64,000 nt of DNA from Hetaerina americana (GCA_022747635.1 JAKTNV010000018.1:248001-312000); one strand, 5' to 3'. Counted from the stretch's first letter, positions 47,081 to 57,699 are shown. Translations and numbers: made by a program. Notes: generated by a model not told the origin, from the letters alone.

Positions 47081-47120
47081 ATCGTAAATACGAAGATCTT
47101 ATAAAAATGAAGACCTTGGT
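46957..47120. repeat. Perfect palindrome around a (TA)n core
   Basis: A non-repetitive arm of about 45 bp ('accaaggtcttcattttta'... to 'tacgatcttata') at 46957-47003 occurs as an exact reverse complement at about 47073-47120, with (TA)n between. No mismatch was seen. Confidence 0.9.
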
Positions 47121-47127
47121 CTTCTAT

Positions 47128-47130
<3 letters not shown>

Positions 47131-47175
<45 letters not shown>
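47131..47175. repeat. (TA)n array at the 3' end of RTE copy C
   Basis: TA repeat directly following, on the minus strand, the 3' hairpin of RTE copy C. Confidence 0.95.
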
Positions 47176-47176
<1 letters not shown>

Positions 47177-47178
<2 letters not shown>

Positions 47179-50100
47179 GAGGTAACCTACCGGTTAAGGT
47201 AGGTTTTTGGATGGACACAGCCACTAAATAAAACATTTTGTGACTCCTAACACAAGACAAAATCCAGCATCCTACTATATATCTGATCCCACTTCATCTC
47301 TGAGTACTTTCTTCCTCCCTTCATCCCGTCAAACATTCCTATCCTGTTCCTTCCATTTCCTCGTTTGCCTAAAATTCTCCCCTCTATCACAGTCTTCAAC
47401 ATCCCACTGCCGGTCAACACGCCCTTCATCCACTTTTCCTGCCTCCATAGGATTTCTCCCAACAAACCCCTCTCTTCGCCCACCATACTAAGTACTTCCT
47501 CATTTGTTTTCTTCTCAGTCCATTTCACCTTCTCCATTCTTCTCCACACCCACATTTCAAAAACCTCCAACCTACGTCTATCCTCCTGCTTCAATGACCA
47601 CGTTTCCGCGCCGTACATAGCTACGCTCATTATCAAAGTATTTACGAGTTTTTCTTAATATCCTTACTCAAAGTCCCTGTCATCAACTCCCTCCTCCTTG
47701 TGAAAGCCTCTTTGCCTAGCGCAATTCTTCTCCTTACGTCCCTACTACTTTGACCATGTTGGTCCAAAACACCTCCGAGATACGTAAACTGTTCCAACTG
47801 CTCTAGTTTTTGCCCTCCTATTTTAATGTTAAGCTTATCCTTTTTCTTTCTAGAAAATAGCATAACCTTTGTTTTATTAATATTGATTCTCATCCCATAC
47901 CTGTCGCACTGAATTTCCAATTCACTAAGCAATGCTTGCAGCCCCTTAGCTGACTGACAAATTATAACTTGGTCATCAGCGAACCTAACTGATTTTACTA
48001 ATTCTCCGCACACTTTCATTCCTACCTCCAGTTCTTCCCATGCCTCTTTAATCATTTACTCTGCATACAGGTTGAACAGCAACGGTGATAATGGGCAACC
48101 CTGCCTTACACCTCATACTAACACTGCCCATCCGGACTTCCCGTTCCCCACTCGCACTTGAGCAGTCTGAGTCATCTACAGGTTGCGGATTAGCCTCCTA
48201 TCCCCCCAATCTATTCCTATTGTCTTCAATAAACTCATTAGTATATTGATGAAAATTCACTCTATAAAACACTTTTTCGAAATCTATGAAACAGGCAAAT
48301 ACCTCCTGGTGTGTTCTATATTCTTCTCAAATAATAATCCTTTTAGTACAATGGCATCACGCGTACCTCTCCCCTTCGTAAACCCAAACTGGTCATCCCC
48401 TAAATAATCATTTGCCCTACTCTCTACCCTTTTTTTATGATCCTGAGAGAAACTTTAGCTGCGTGGGATATCAAACTAATTGTCCTATAGTCCTCACATG
48501 ACGTGGCCTTTACCTTTTTCGGAATAGGAACTAAAACTGATCTCACAAAGTCTTCCGGCCAGATTCCCTCCTCATAAATACTACGGATCAGCCCATATAG
48601 CCTCTTCCTCCCACATTTTCCTAAGCATTTTAAAAGTTCCACGGGAATGTTATCTACCCCCACGGCCTTATTTAGTTTCATCTCCCTTAATGCTCTTTCT
48701 ATCTCATTGTCTAGTATGCCTGGACCTAAGCTATCTTCCTCTACGTCATTTTCTTTTTCAATGTCTAACTTTGTTGGTCTTACTTGGTCTTCTTAAGTTC
48801 TTACTATACAGTTGTTCTATATATGCCTTCCATCTCTCTTGGATCTTTCCTGCGTCAACTATTATCTTACCCGCCTTATCTCTAACTGTTAGCATTGATC
48901 TTACTTTCTTACTTCCCGATCAAGATTTAACTTTGCTATACAGCGCACCAATTTCACCCTTCCTCTGCAAACTTTCCATATCCTCGCACTGCGTCATCCA
49001 CCATGGTTCTTTTGCTTTGTTTGTTGCCCGCCTCAATTTATTGTTTAATTCTTTGTGCTTCATTTTGCCTAACTCGGTATTTACATTCTTCAATTTTCTC
49101 CGCTCAACCATCTTTGTAATCATCTCATCCGTGATCCATGGTTTCCTAATCCTTTTAGCGTTAACGGTTCCAATAGTGTCTTTTGCGGCTTTAGACAACC
49201 CTTCCTTGATACTTTCCCATTTTTCTTCGATAGTGCTAAGGCCTTTGCCATCCTCCATGATTTTCTCTACCGCCTGTTTGTATTTCTTCCTTTGCAATCC
49301 ATTTAATGCTTCTACATTCCATTTTCTAAGTCGCCGCCCCTGCCTTATCTTTTTGAAACGGACGCTACATTTCATAACAACTAAATTGTGGTCAGAGTCC
49401 GCATCCACTCCCGGGAGGCTGTGCGAATTTATCACACTGTTCCTAAACCTGTGTCTAACCAGAATATAATCTAGCTGATACCTTTCTGAGTAACCTGGCG
49501 TTTCCCATGTATACCAGTGTCTTTTGTGGTGTCTAAACCAAGTGTTGGTGATGACTAACCCCTGTCTCCTGCAGAACTCAACTGCTTTCTCCCCGCGGTC
49601 ATTCCTTGTGCCTAAACCGTAGTCCCCGAACTCATCACCATCTCTTCCCTCGCCTACCGTCGCATTCCAGTCCCCCATCACTATCAAATGTTTCCCTGCA
49701 GGAACACACGCGATTATGTCCTCTAACTGATTGTATATCCTATCGACCTCTTCTTCCTGATGGTTGCTCGGTGGCATGTATACCTGAATAATAACCAAGT
49801 TCGTCGGTTCTGCTTTTATCTCTACTAGTAATATTCTATCCATTACCTTTTCTATGTTGACTACTTTTCTTTCTACCTCTTCATTTAATACTATAGCAAC
49901 CCCTCGTTGGCCCTCATCTCCGCCGCTGTATATTATTCTATACTTATCACTCCAGTAATCCCCGCTATCCTTCCATCTCACCTCGCATAGACCTAAAATA
50001 TCTACATTTCCCCTTTCCATCTCTCGCTTAACATTCTCCAATTTCCCAGTCCACATCATTGCCCTAACATTCCACGTTCCTTTTCTTAATAAATTGGTTT

Positions 50101-50546
50101 TCTTCTCCTGCGTCTTCTGCCCCGCTGCTGCTCGTTTTCCATTACAAGGGCTTCGTGGGATTACGACCGCGGATGCCTTGCCTCCCCCGCTGCCGGGCAC
50201 GACACACGGCCGATCCCCGTAGTTACCAGGACTCAAAATCTCTTTAGTTACCATCATATTTATCTTGGGAATGATAATTGAGTTGGTTTCCCGTTGCCTT
50301 CCTCAATAGTGTTTTTAACGTGACAGCATCACTTACTGGCCGCCCCACTGGGGTCAGACGCCATTGCAGCCGCCACACAGAGGAATAGACGCTGCGTGGA
50401 CTACCTTTCGTCTGGCTCCTAACATTCGACCTATCTGGCATGGGTTAACCTACCAGGAGTAATTATTATCACTCCCGCCAGCACAGGTCTAGGGGTCATC
50501 AGAGCGCACAAGCCCTTCCAAAACGTCTAGGTTGTAGTCCGGGGAA

Positions 50547-50549
<3 letters not shown>
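47177..50549 (-). mobile_element. RTE-like retrotransposon, copy C (near full length)
   Basis: About 3.37 kb on the minus strand. It runs from a 5' UTR starting 'ccttccccggactacaacct' (50549 downwards), through an AP-type endonuclease and RT, to the 3' hairpin ('aacctaccttaaccggtagg') and a (TA)n tail. The first coding part is open (48920-50257). Downstream RT pieces in separate frames are 48424-48681 ('FVRSVLVPIPKKVKATSCED'), 47642-48055 ('VRFADDQVIICQSAKG', the FADD active site) and 47247-47636 ('MYGAETWSLKQEDRRRLEVF'). At least three frameshifts or stops separate them. It is the most complete copy in the window and the reference for the others. Confidence 0.9.
48920..50257 (-). pseudogene. 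RTE copy C: endonuclease and RT N-terminus ORF
   Basis: 445 codons from an ATG at 50257. The apurinic/apyrimidinic-type endonuclease has its expected motifs: TWNVR (residues 61-65), the metal-binding Glu in 'LCEVRW' (about 92), 'VMGDWNA' (193-199), 'LDYIL' (262-266) and 'DSDHNLV' (287-293). This domain nicks target DNA for target-primed reverse transcription. It is closest to the RTE-group proteins annotated as 'craniofacial development protein 2-like'. The frame then continues into the linker ('KEPWWMTQCEDMESLQRKG') and stops before the RT catalytic domain, which lies in other frames downstream. The endonuclease looks intact; the full protein cannot be made. Confidence 0.88.
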
Positions 50550-50632
<83 letters not shown>

Positions 50633-50640
50633 TTCCCCGG
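50540..50640. repeat. Inverted repeat around (TA)n at the 5' end of RTE copy C
   Basis: 'ccggggaagg' (50540-50549) and 'ccttccccgg' (50631-50640) enclose about 80 bp of (TA)n. The left arm is the 5' terminus of RTE copy C. Confidence 0.85.
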
Positions 50641-50667
50641 ATATGTATATGTGTATATATATATATA

Positions 50668-51999
50668 CTACCGTGATCAAAAAGTTCCCGGAATTTATTC
50701 AGAAAATTAAAAATACAAGTTTATTCATCTAAATCTATATTGTCGCCTTCAAAGTAACCCCCATCGACTGCAACACACTTATGCCAGCGCTTGATCCAAT
50801 CCTCGAAACATTTTTTATATTCGGTTTTCGGTATGTCCATCAGTGCTTCCTGCGATTTTTCCATTACTTCCTCTCGGCTGCTAAAACGCGTTCCCCGTAA
50901 TGGTTTTTTAACTCGATTGAACAGAAAGAAGTCACAGGGAGCCAAATCAGGTGAATTCGGTGGCTGTTGGATGGTATTTGTTGCATTTTTCGTCAAAAAA
51001 TTACGAATAATGATAGCACTGTGCGACGGTGCGTTATCATGGTGCAAAATCCACGAGTTTTCTGCCCACATTTCTGGTCTCTTTCGGCGAATTGCTTCAC
51101 GCAAACGTCTCATAACGCCCAAATAATACTCTTTGTTTACTGTCTGGCCTTCTGGCAAAAATTCATGATGCACTACACCGTTGTAATCCATGAAAACCGT
51201 CAGCATTGCCTTCTTTTTTGACTGAAAACGACGTGGTTTTTTTGGTCTCGGCTCATTTGGTGAACGCCATTCACTTGCCTGATGTCTGGATTGCGTGTCG
51301 TACTCATAAACCCACGTCTCGTCTCCAGTAATGATCCTTTTGATGAATGTGGGATCGGATTCAGCCTCGCAAATCATGTCTTTTGCGACGTCAACACGGT
51401 CTCTTTTTTGCATGAAATTGAGGTCTTTTGGCACCAACTTTGCTGCTACACGACGGAAACCCAAATCATTAACCACAATGTCTTGGGCGGATCCATAGGC
51501 AATGTTCAAGTCCTCCGCTATTTCTCTGATGGTTAATTTGCGGTTATTGACCAACATTTCTTTTACTTTATCAATTTTTTCACCGACTTTCGATGTCGAT
51601 GGTCTGCCACTGCGTTCATCATCTTCGATTGACTCACGACCACTTCTGAACCGCTCGTGCCACTGGTAAACGACCGTTTTTTTTAGAGAATCGTTGCCGA
51701 AACACTTTTCCAACATTTCCAACGTCCGTGCGCCACTAAATCCGTTTTTTACGCAAAATTTAATACAAGTTCGTTGTTGCAAATTTAAATCCATTTCTGC
51801 AATTGTAAAAAATCGCCAACACACACAGAGATAGATGTACTCTTGGCTACGTAACTTTTGCAAATGTCAAGTTATGACACTAAGATTTAAAGGGAATATC
51901 AACAACAGATGTACCAATTTAACAAAAAAAACAGAACTCAAATCGGAACGATGGGAGCGCCACACGGTGGTTATTCCGGGAACTTTTTGATCAAGGTAG
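50668..51999 (-). mobile_element. Mariner family M1, copy 1, complete
   Basis: 1332 bp with 27-bp terminal inverted repeats ('ctaccgtgatcaaaaagttc' at the left; the right end is the complement of 'ctaccttgatcaaaaagttc'; one mismatch), flanked by TA (50666-50667 and 52000-52001) within a TA-rich context. It contains one intact transposase gene on the minus strand. Both ends and the ORF look functional, so this copy could be autonomous. It differs little from copy 2 at 52924. Confidence 0.95.
50721..51794 (-). CDS. Mariner transposase (intact), copy 1
   Basis: 357 aa from the ATG at 51794 ('[20 protein letters not shown]'). The open frame continues 23 codons upstream but only to a TTG, so the ATG is preferred; it also gives a normal mariner length. 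The first HTH lies around residues 1-50, the second around 85-115 after the '[10 protein letters not shown]' linker. The catalytic triad is D158 ('TGDETW'), D253 ('LHHDNAPSH') and D288 ('[10 protein letters not shown]'), with exactly 34 residues between the last two, the mariner D,D34D signature. The usual WVPHEL-like linker reads 'LVPKDL' and the YSPDLAPCD block reads 'NSPDLAPCD'. The enzyme excises the element and inserts it at TA dinucleotides in the nucleus. No stop or frameshift is seen. Confidence 0.95.
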   Translation of the reverse strand: MDLNLQQRTCIKFCVKNGFSGARTLEMLEKCFGNDSLKKTVVYQWHERFRSGRESIEDDERSGRPSTSKVGEKIDKVKEMLVNNRKLTIREIAEDLNIAYGSAQDIVVNDLGFRRVAAKLVPKDLNFMQKRDRVDVAKDMICEAESDPTFIKRIITGDETWVYEYDTQSRHQASEWRSPNEPRPKKPRRFQSKKKAMLTVFMDYNGVVHHEFLPEGQTVNKEYYLGVMRRLREAIRRKRPEMWAENSWILHHDNAPSHSAIIIRNFLTKNATNTIQQPPNSPDLAPCDFFLFNRVKKPLRGTRFSSREEVMEKSQEALMDIPKTEYKKCFEDWIKRWHKCVAVDGGYFEGDNIDLDE

Positions 52000-52046
52000 T
52001 ATATATATACACATATAAAACCATAAAAAACATCAATACAATAATC

Positions 52047-52303
52047 AACCCGAAGGTCGGTTTGGTTGGTGATAGTATAGTTCGCCCAGTACTAAGCCCG
52101 ACGTCACGTGAAATTCACGCACTAGTGTAACGGAGCCAGTTCCTTTCCCTGTACCTGTTTTGGTTTCCAAGAAAGATCTGTTACCCGAAAAATCACATAG
52201 CTTGAGTAGAGCTGCAGGTACCAGGAGACTTGCCCGGGAATCCAACCCGGGAGCCACCGGTCATTACTACAACGCTCTACTCCCTGGAATACGGCGACCC
52301 ACA
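52047..52303 (-). mobile_element. SINE-3 (tRNA-derived), minus strand
   Basis: On the minus strand a tRNA-like head has 'gggagtagagcgttgtagta' and a B-box-like 'ggttggattcc' between 'ccggtggctccc' and 'gggcaag'. The body follows ('ggtacctgcagctctactca', 'ggtacagggaaaggaactgg'). It shares neither head nor body with SINE-1 or SINE-2. The boundaries are approximate. Confidence 0.65.
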
Positions 52304-52322
52304 TGCTTAAATACACACACAC

Positions 52323-52329
<7 letters not shown>

Positions 52330-52390
<61 letters not shown>
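52330..52390. repeat. (TA)n array
   Basis: Dinucleotide repeat between SINE-3 and the RTE 3' fragment. Confidence 0.95.
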
Positions 52391-52394
<4 letters not shown>

Positions 52395-52398
<4 letters not shown>

Positions 52399-52757
52399 GT
52401 ATGGAGAAGGTGAAATGGACAGAGAAGAAAACAAACGAGGAAGTACTTGGTATGGTGGGCGAAGAGAGGGGTTTGTTGGGAGAAATCCTATGGAGGCAGG
52501 AAAAGTGGATGAAGGGGGTTTTGACCGGCAGCGGGATGTTGAAGACTGTAATTGAGGGAAGAGTGTTAGGCAAGCGAGGAAAGGGAAGGAACAGGATAGG
52601 GATGTTGGATGGGATGAAGGGAGGAAGAAAGTATTCCGAGATGAAGAGGGCCTGATGTAAAGTGGGATGTAGTGTTTTGCTAGGGGTCACAAATTATTTA
52701 ATTAGTAATTATGTCCATCCAAAAACCTACCTTAACCGGTAGATTACCTAATAATAA
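52395..52757 (+). mobile_element. RTE-like copy E, 5'-truncated 3' end
   Basis: About 360 bp with an open frame at 52401-52655 ('MEKVKWTEKKTNEEVLGMVG' through 'NRIGMLDGMKGGRKYSEM'), followed by the family 3' UTR, the hairpin 'ctaccttaaccggtag' and TAATAATA. It is embedded between two (TA)n arrays and is very similar to the 3' ends of copies A, C and D. Confidence 0.85.
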
Positions 52758-52815
52758 TATTATATATGTATATATATTTTATGTATAGATATTTATATAT
52801 AAAATATATCCATAT

Positions 52816-52859
52816 GTGTGTGTGTGTACACGCACACCAACCCACACACACACACACAC

Positions 52860-52921
<62 letters not shown>
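52816..52921. repeat. (TG)n/(CA)n and (TA)n array
   Basis: 'gtgtgtgtgt' and 'cacacacaca' blocks (52816-52860) form a weak inverted repeat, followed by (TA)n to 52921. Confidence 0.9.
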
Positions 52922-52923
<2 letters not shown>

Positions 52924-52926
<3 letters not shown>

Positions 52927-54255
52927 CCTTCATCAAAAATTTCCCGGAATTTATTCAGAAAATTAAAAATACAAGTTTATTCATCTAAATCTATATTGTC
53001 CCCTTCAAAGTAATCCCCATCGACTGCAACACACTTATGCCAGCGCTTGATCCAATCCTCGTAACATTTTTTATATTCGGTTTTCGGTATGTCCATCAGT
53101 GCTTCCTGCGATTTTTCCATTACTTCCTCTCGGCTGCTAAAACGCGTTCCCCGTAATGGTTTTTTAACTCGATTGAACAGAAAGAAGTCACAGGGAGCCA
53201 AATCAGGTGAATTCGGTGGCTGTTGGATGGTATTTGTTGCATTTTTCGTCAAAAAATTGCGAATAATGATAGCACTGTGCGACGGTGCGTTATCATGGTG
53301 CAAAATGCACGAGTTTTCTGCCCAGATTTCTGGTCTCTTTCGGCGAATTGCTTCACGCAAACGTCTCATAACGCCCAAATAATACTCTTTGTTTACTGTC
53401 TGGCCTTCCGGCAAAAATTCATGATGCACTACACCGTTGTAATCCATGAAAACCGTCAGCATTGCCTTCTTTTTTGACTGAAAACGACGTGGTTTTTTTG
53501 GTCTCGGCTCATTTGGTGAACGCCATTCACTTGCCTGATGTCTGGATTGCGTGTCGTACTCATAAACCCACGTCTCGTCTCCAGTAATGATCCTTTTGAT
53601 GAATGTGGGATCGGATTCAGCCTCGCAAATCATGTCTTTTGCGACGTCAACACGGTCTCTTTTTTGCATGAAATTGAGGTCTTTTGGCACCAACTTTGCT
53701 GCTACACGACGGAAACCCAAATCATTAACCACAATGTCTTGGGCGGATCCATAGGCAATGTTCAAGTCCTCCGCTATTTCTCTGATGGTTAATTTGCGGT
53801 TATTGACCAACATTTCTTTTACTTTATCAATTTTTTCACCGACTTTCGATGTCGATGGTCTGCCACTGCGTTCATCATCTTCGATTGACTCACGACCACT
53901 TCTGAACCGCTCGTGCCACTGGTAAGCGACCGTTTTTTTTAGAGAATCGTTGCCGAAACACTTTTCCAACATTTCCAACGTCCGTGCGCCACTAAATCCG
54001 TTTTTTACGCAAAATTTAATACAAGTTCGTTGTTGCAAATTTAAATCCATTTCTGAAATTGTAAAAAATCGCCAACACACACAGAGATAGATGTACTCTT
54101 GGCTACGTAACTTTTGCAAATGTCAAGTTATGACACTAAGATTTAAAGGGAATATCAACAACAGATGTACCAATTTAACAAAAAAAACAGAACTCAAATC
54201 GGAACGATGGGAGCGCCACACGGTGGTTATTCCGGGAACCTTTTGATAAAGGTAG
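52924..54255 (-). mobile_element. Mariner family M1, copy 2, complete
   Basis: 1332 bp, the same length as copy 1, with TA at both ends (52922-52923 and 54256-54257). The left terminus has several changes ('taccttcatcaaaaatttcc') and the right end differs at two bases, so the termini are slightly more diverged than in copy 1 although the transposase gene is open. It sits between (TA)n arrays. Confidence 0.94.
52977..54050 (-). CDS. Mariner transposase (intact), copy 2
   Basis: 357 aa from the ATG at 54050, with the same reading as copy 1 and five amino-acid differences within the ORF: V42A, M242I, W248C, F330Y and G346D, relative to copy 1. All three catalytic aspartates (158, 253, 288) and both HTH regions are retained. 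W248C lies five residues before the second catalytic aspartate, in the strand leading to it, and could affect activity. The closeness to copy 1 points to recent transposition of this family. Confidence 0.94.
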   Translation of the reverse strand: MDLNLQQRTCIKFCVKNGFSGARTLEMLEKCFGNDSLKKTVAYQWHERFRSGRESIEDDERSGRPSTSKVGEKIDKVKEMLVNNRKLTIREIAEDLNIAYGSAQDIVVNDLGFRRVAAKLVPKDLNFMQKRDRVDVAKDMICEAESDPTFIKRIITGDETWVYEYDTQSRHQASEWRSPNEPRPKKPRRFQSKKKAMLTVFMDYNGVVHHEFLPEGQTVNKEYYLGVMRRLREAIRRKRPEIWAENSCILHHDNAPSHSAIIIRNFLTKNATNTIQQPPNSPDLAPCDFFLFNRVKKPLRGTRFSSREEVMEKSQEALMDIPKTEYKKCYEDWIKRWHKCVAVDGDYFEGDNIDLDE

Positions 54256-54337
54256 TATATATATGTGTGTGTGTGTGTGTGTTTGTGTGCGTGTACACAC
54301 ACACACACATATGCATATACTTTTATAGGTATGTATG

Positions 54338-54438
<101 letters not shown>

Positions 54439-54439
54439 A

Positions 54440-54600
54440 CAGATTTAGATTTTTAGAATATAGAGACACAAAGAAAGGACACTCACAATTTGTTATTTTA
54501 CGTTCCGACAGCACGGCTGTCGTCTTCAGACGTGTTTCTTCAGACGTGTCTGTTTTTATATATTTATGCGTCGCCGAAGAGCGTTCCATTTCGAAGATAT
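54440..54600 (-). mobile_element. 3' end relic of a Penelope-like element
   Basis: On the minus strand 'gtgagtgtcctttctttgtg' followed by 'tctctatatt' matches the 3' end of the Penelope-like element at 62275-62310 ('gtgagtgttctctttttttg', 'tttctatatt'). Upstream of it lies a hairpin that looks like a hammerhead ribozyme core. No coding part remains, and the tail runs into a (TA)n array as in the 62-kb copy. Confidence 0.55.
54503..54529 (-). ncRNA. Hammerhead-ribozyme-like core motif (candidate)
   Basis: On the minus strand the order is CTGAAGA (54523-54529), a perfect 7-bp stem 'cgacagc'/'gctgtcg' with a 3-nt loop, then GAA (54503-54505). This is the CUGANGA - helix II - GAA(A) layout of hammerhead ribozymes, which Penelope-like elements are known to carry. 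The base after GAA is C where A is usual, and helices I and III with the cleavage triplet were not established. Candidate only. Confidence 0.4.
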
Positions 54601-55089
54601 TTTATATATATATATATATATATTTATGCATAATATAATTTATTTTAGGATTGAGTTAGGAGACTTTAAGGTAAAATGAAAATATAAGCATGTTTTCATT
54701 AATCTTCATCCATCCCAATTCAATCCTAAAATAAATGGCTTAATTAACGGTCCATTTGAAATCCTTGGCGTTGACGTCACAGCGCCGCCAATTTGTAACA
54801 AACATCCCCTTTCTTAAAGCAAACCTGGATGCGGAGGAGTTGATTGGGACGCTCATCTTTTTAATATTATCATCATTCCGTCTTCTCTCCTTTCCTTCCC
54901 AAACCCGTCACAAATGAGCCGGGACTCTCCGACTTCATTTTCGGAGGATACTGTCTTATTGTCGGACTCTCTTCCCCGTGGAAACACGACTGATTTCATT
55001 ATTACGATATCATCAATTCATTTCACGCAAGTGAGCCCATCTGGGGGCAGAATGCTGAATCTTCTTCCATTCTGTTTGTGAAATTATGA
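54601..55089. other. No gene recognised; short (TA)n
   Basis: (TA)n at 54603-54622, then unique-looking DNA. 'ttaggattgag' (54646-54656) and 'attcaatcctaaaataaat' (54718-54736) form a small inverted pair. Confidence 0.4.
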
Positions 55090-55800
55090 CCCATTGTGTG
55101 TCCCTCTCTCAATTCGCGAGTAACGACCATTTTTTTGTCCTCCGTTAATTTCTCCCATTCTCCCTCTCTCTCCCTCCCACACCCCTCTGGCTTGCCTCAT
55201 TATCTCCGACGGCTCATTTCCCGCCTCCTCCCCCTATCTCTCTACCCCTCGCCTTCCTACCCTTCATCACGGGACTCCTGCCATTACCTGCCAGAATTTC
55301 CGGAATATACTCGCCCATTTCTCCGAACAAATCCTCGGGAGTATTTTCCTTCCTCCCCGACTCCCCAGGAGGACCTCTCCAAAATAAGCGTGTATCAATA
55401 TGCAAATCTGCCCTCTCTCTCCACCACCCGGGGTCCATTAATCAACTTCCTCGGTGACCCCTCCTTCCATGCCGCCCCCTCTTCTCCCCTATGATGCTCC
55501 GAGTTACTCCAGGCATTTGCCCAGCCCCCCTTTCCTGCCTCTCCTTTTGACTCGTAAAAGGTTTCCGTCTTCTGTGCACTTATTTGCGTCCGGAAGAACA
55601 AGTAAGTCCATCCCCGCATTGCCTTTGTCCCTCCTGCGGTGGACCCATTTCGGCCACCCGCCGTCGAATTCAACGCCCTCCGCGGTGCCCTGAGGGATTC
55701 CGTCCCGGGCCCAATCAAGACGGTGCCTCCTCCCCGCCGCCCCCGCTTGCCTCCTCTTCTTCCACCACTCGCCCGACCGGCTGACGGGGAAGAAGACTTC
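55090..55800. other. C/T-rich region; no gene
   Basis: Pyrimidine-rich on the plus strand with many CCTCC-type runs. Long ORFs on both strands (up to 211 aa on the minus strand at 55395-56030) are composition artefacts without recognisable domains. Confidence 0.5.
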
Positions 55801-55820
55801 TGAAAAGCCGACAATAAGTA

Positions 55821-56645
55821 CGAGGGCTGACCAGAAAGCAATCTTCGTTTGCATGTGGCGAGGGAATTAGTGGGAGAGGAGGTGTGAGACGAATGTTTGC
55901 TGTATCGACACACATACACACAGTGGGTCAGCACGCCTCGCTCTGCGGTGTTCGGTGGAAGTCCCTTCCGCTTGTCGTTTCGTTTACAGTAGCGAGTCAA
56001 AATGAACGATACAATTGGAAATCCCGCCAAATGTTAAAGCCGTTTTATGAGAACGTTTTCAGTGGCAATAAACGTCAAAGCTGCTGAGAATCATCGGGAA
56101 ATTTGTGCTGTGCATTGACTAAGTGATGATTGGCAAGAGTTGTGTGCGTCAGTGGGTGCTGTTGGTCTGTTAGCCATGATGTCCAAGAACTGGCCGTCCG
56201 TCAGTTCATCTGTCACCGCGAGGATAGGCCGACCACTGCGGTGTCCTCTCGTCGAGTGGACATTGATGCTGTGGCCATTATATTTTAAACTGAGAATGCA
56301 CCACTGCCTCACTCCGTCTTCATTCATTGTTATTCCGTCTCCTCCTACACGCTTCACAAAGCCTTTGCCTATGAATTGGCTTGAATTAGTTTTGGCCAAT
56401 GAAAAATGTAATAACACATCGCACTTTTTCTATTGCTGCGCACATTTTCACGGTTCGCAGAGTGAGTCAAAGCATAGAAGAACCACGGTCTGCATACACT
56501 ACCATATGAGGACGCGGGCACTGATGTTGTAGGGACGTCTAGACACAGCAAGGTGGTGGCTTAAATCCTACGCCAGGATGGTAGTTCTAGCCCTACCCTA
56601 AGCCACGCCAGGCCGAAACGGAAGTTACTCTCTTGTCAGCCCTCG
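55821..56645 (+). mobile_element. Non-autonomous mariner-like element (M2-related)
   Basis: The termini 'cgagggctgaccagaaagca' and the reverse complement of 'tctcttgtcagccctcg' are flanked by TA (55819-55820, 56646-56647). The outer 'tacgaggg' is shared with M2. The interior holds scrambled transposase remnants on the plus strand, such as 'EDRPTTAVSSRRVDIDAV' (an HTH linker) and 'TENAPLPHSVFIV' where the HDNAP block would be. No usable ORF remains, and the first and third catalytic blocks were not found. Confidence 0.75.
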
Positions 56646-57699
56646 TATTTTGAAGGAAAAAATACTTTTTTACCCTTAAACGGAACAACCAGATTTAAAT
56701 TTGAGTTTCTGAAAACTCCTCTTTGACTGCGCTGGTTTCAGTTGCCACAATGACCGTCCATCTTCAGCGGAGTCGGGGCAACATCGAAGGGCGTGCGAAA
56801 TATGAACACACTTTCATAATTTTTCAAGAGTGTCTTTTTTTACCATGGTCTGCTCTACGAGGGTGTTTTCTCCGTTAATGCATTCGATAAAAATTTCAAA
56901 TAAAAGAAATAATTTTTTTCCGTCATAACATATTGCTTTCGTCTTTCGAGAAGTCATACGTGGATGAGGTTCCCCAGGGTTGGGAATAAAACGCATTCGC
57001 AGTCCTTTTACGTATTTAATGTCGATACTCGTGGAGAGTTTTTTTCGACCCGTTCTGCAAAGCCATCCGCCCCCGCGACCACCCTCCGCCTCTCCCGCCC
57101 TTGAACATTTTCCATGCGTGATCATCGCCCAGATCCTGAACATGTTCCAATATATACTCTTTTTTTCGTGTTTCTTCCCACTTTCCGGTTTTTTAGAGCA
57201 GCCCGTAACTTATTGTGTTTCTGCGCCTTGGTTCGAAATTCAATTGGGGAAAGATGCCATCTGCTTATCTTTTCCAGAATTATTCCGGTGGATCCTCTGA
57301 AGACATTCAATGAAAATCCGTATGAGAGGAAATTCACACCGCCGATGGAAGTGGGCGTCTTGGGCGATTTCTCATAATTTTTATAGAAAATGAAGACTGA
57401 AAGAATATGCTTAAATGGGAGCAGGAGTTTCTTTTGAAAAAATTAATATTTTTATTCCCTTGAGCAAAACTGATAACATTCCCTGTCCACTTCTCAATTT
57501 ATCCGTCTCCAATTTCCTAGTCCCGCACTAATGTGCCGATGATAGCTTTGTTGTTGAGAAAATCATTGATTTTTCGTCAAGGACTCGATTGAAAAGGAGG
57601 AAAAAAATCTTGAACTCAACTGTCAGGCGTCGTATTCAACCCTTCAACTACTCTTTTATCGAAGAAGATACCGGAATGCAGCATTTTATGACGACCTCC
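56646..57699. other. No gene recognised
   Basis: Overlapping ORFs on both strands at 56814-57377 show no domain; nothing else supported. Confidence 0.35.

Noticed and set aside
48690..49469. 259-aa plus-strand ORF
   Set aside because: It is antisense to the RTE copy C endonuclease/RT region; the product is Leu/Ser/Phe-rich with no domain.
51795..51863. 23-residue N-terminal extension of the mariner transposase
   Set aside because: Starts at TTG, not ATG, and would make the protein longer than is normal for mariners; the ATG at 51794 is preferred. The same applies to copy 2.
55395..56030. 211-aa minus-strand ORF
   Set aside because: Crosses from a C-rich block into a mariner terminus; no domain, so not a gene.
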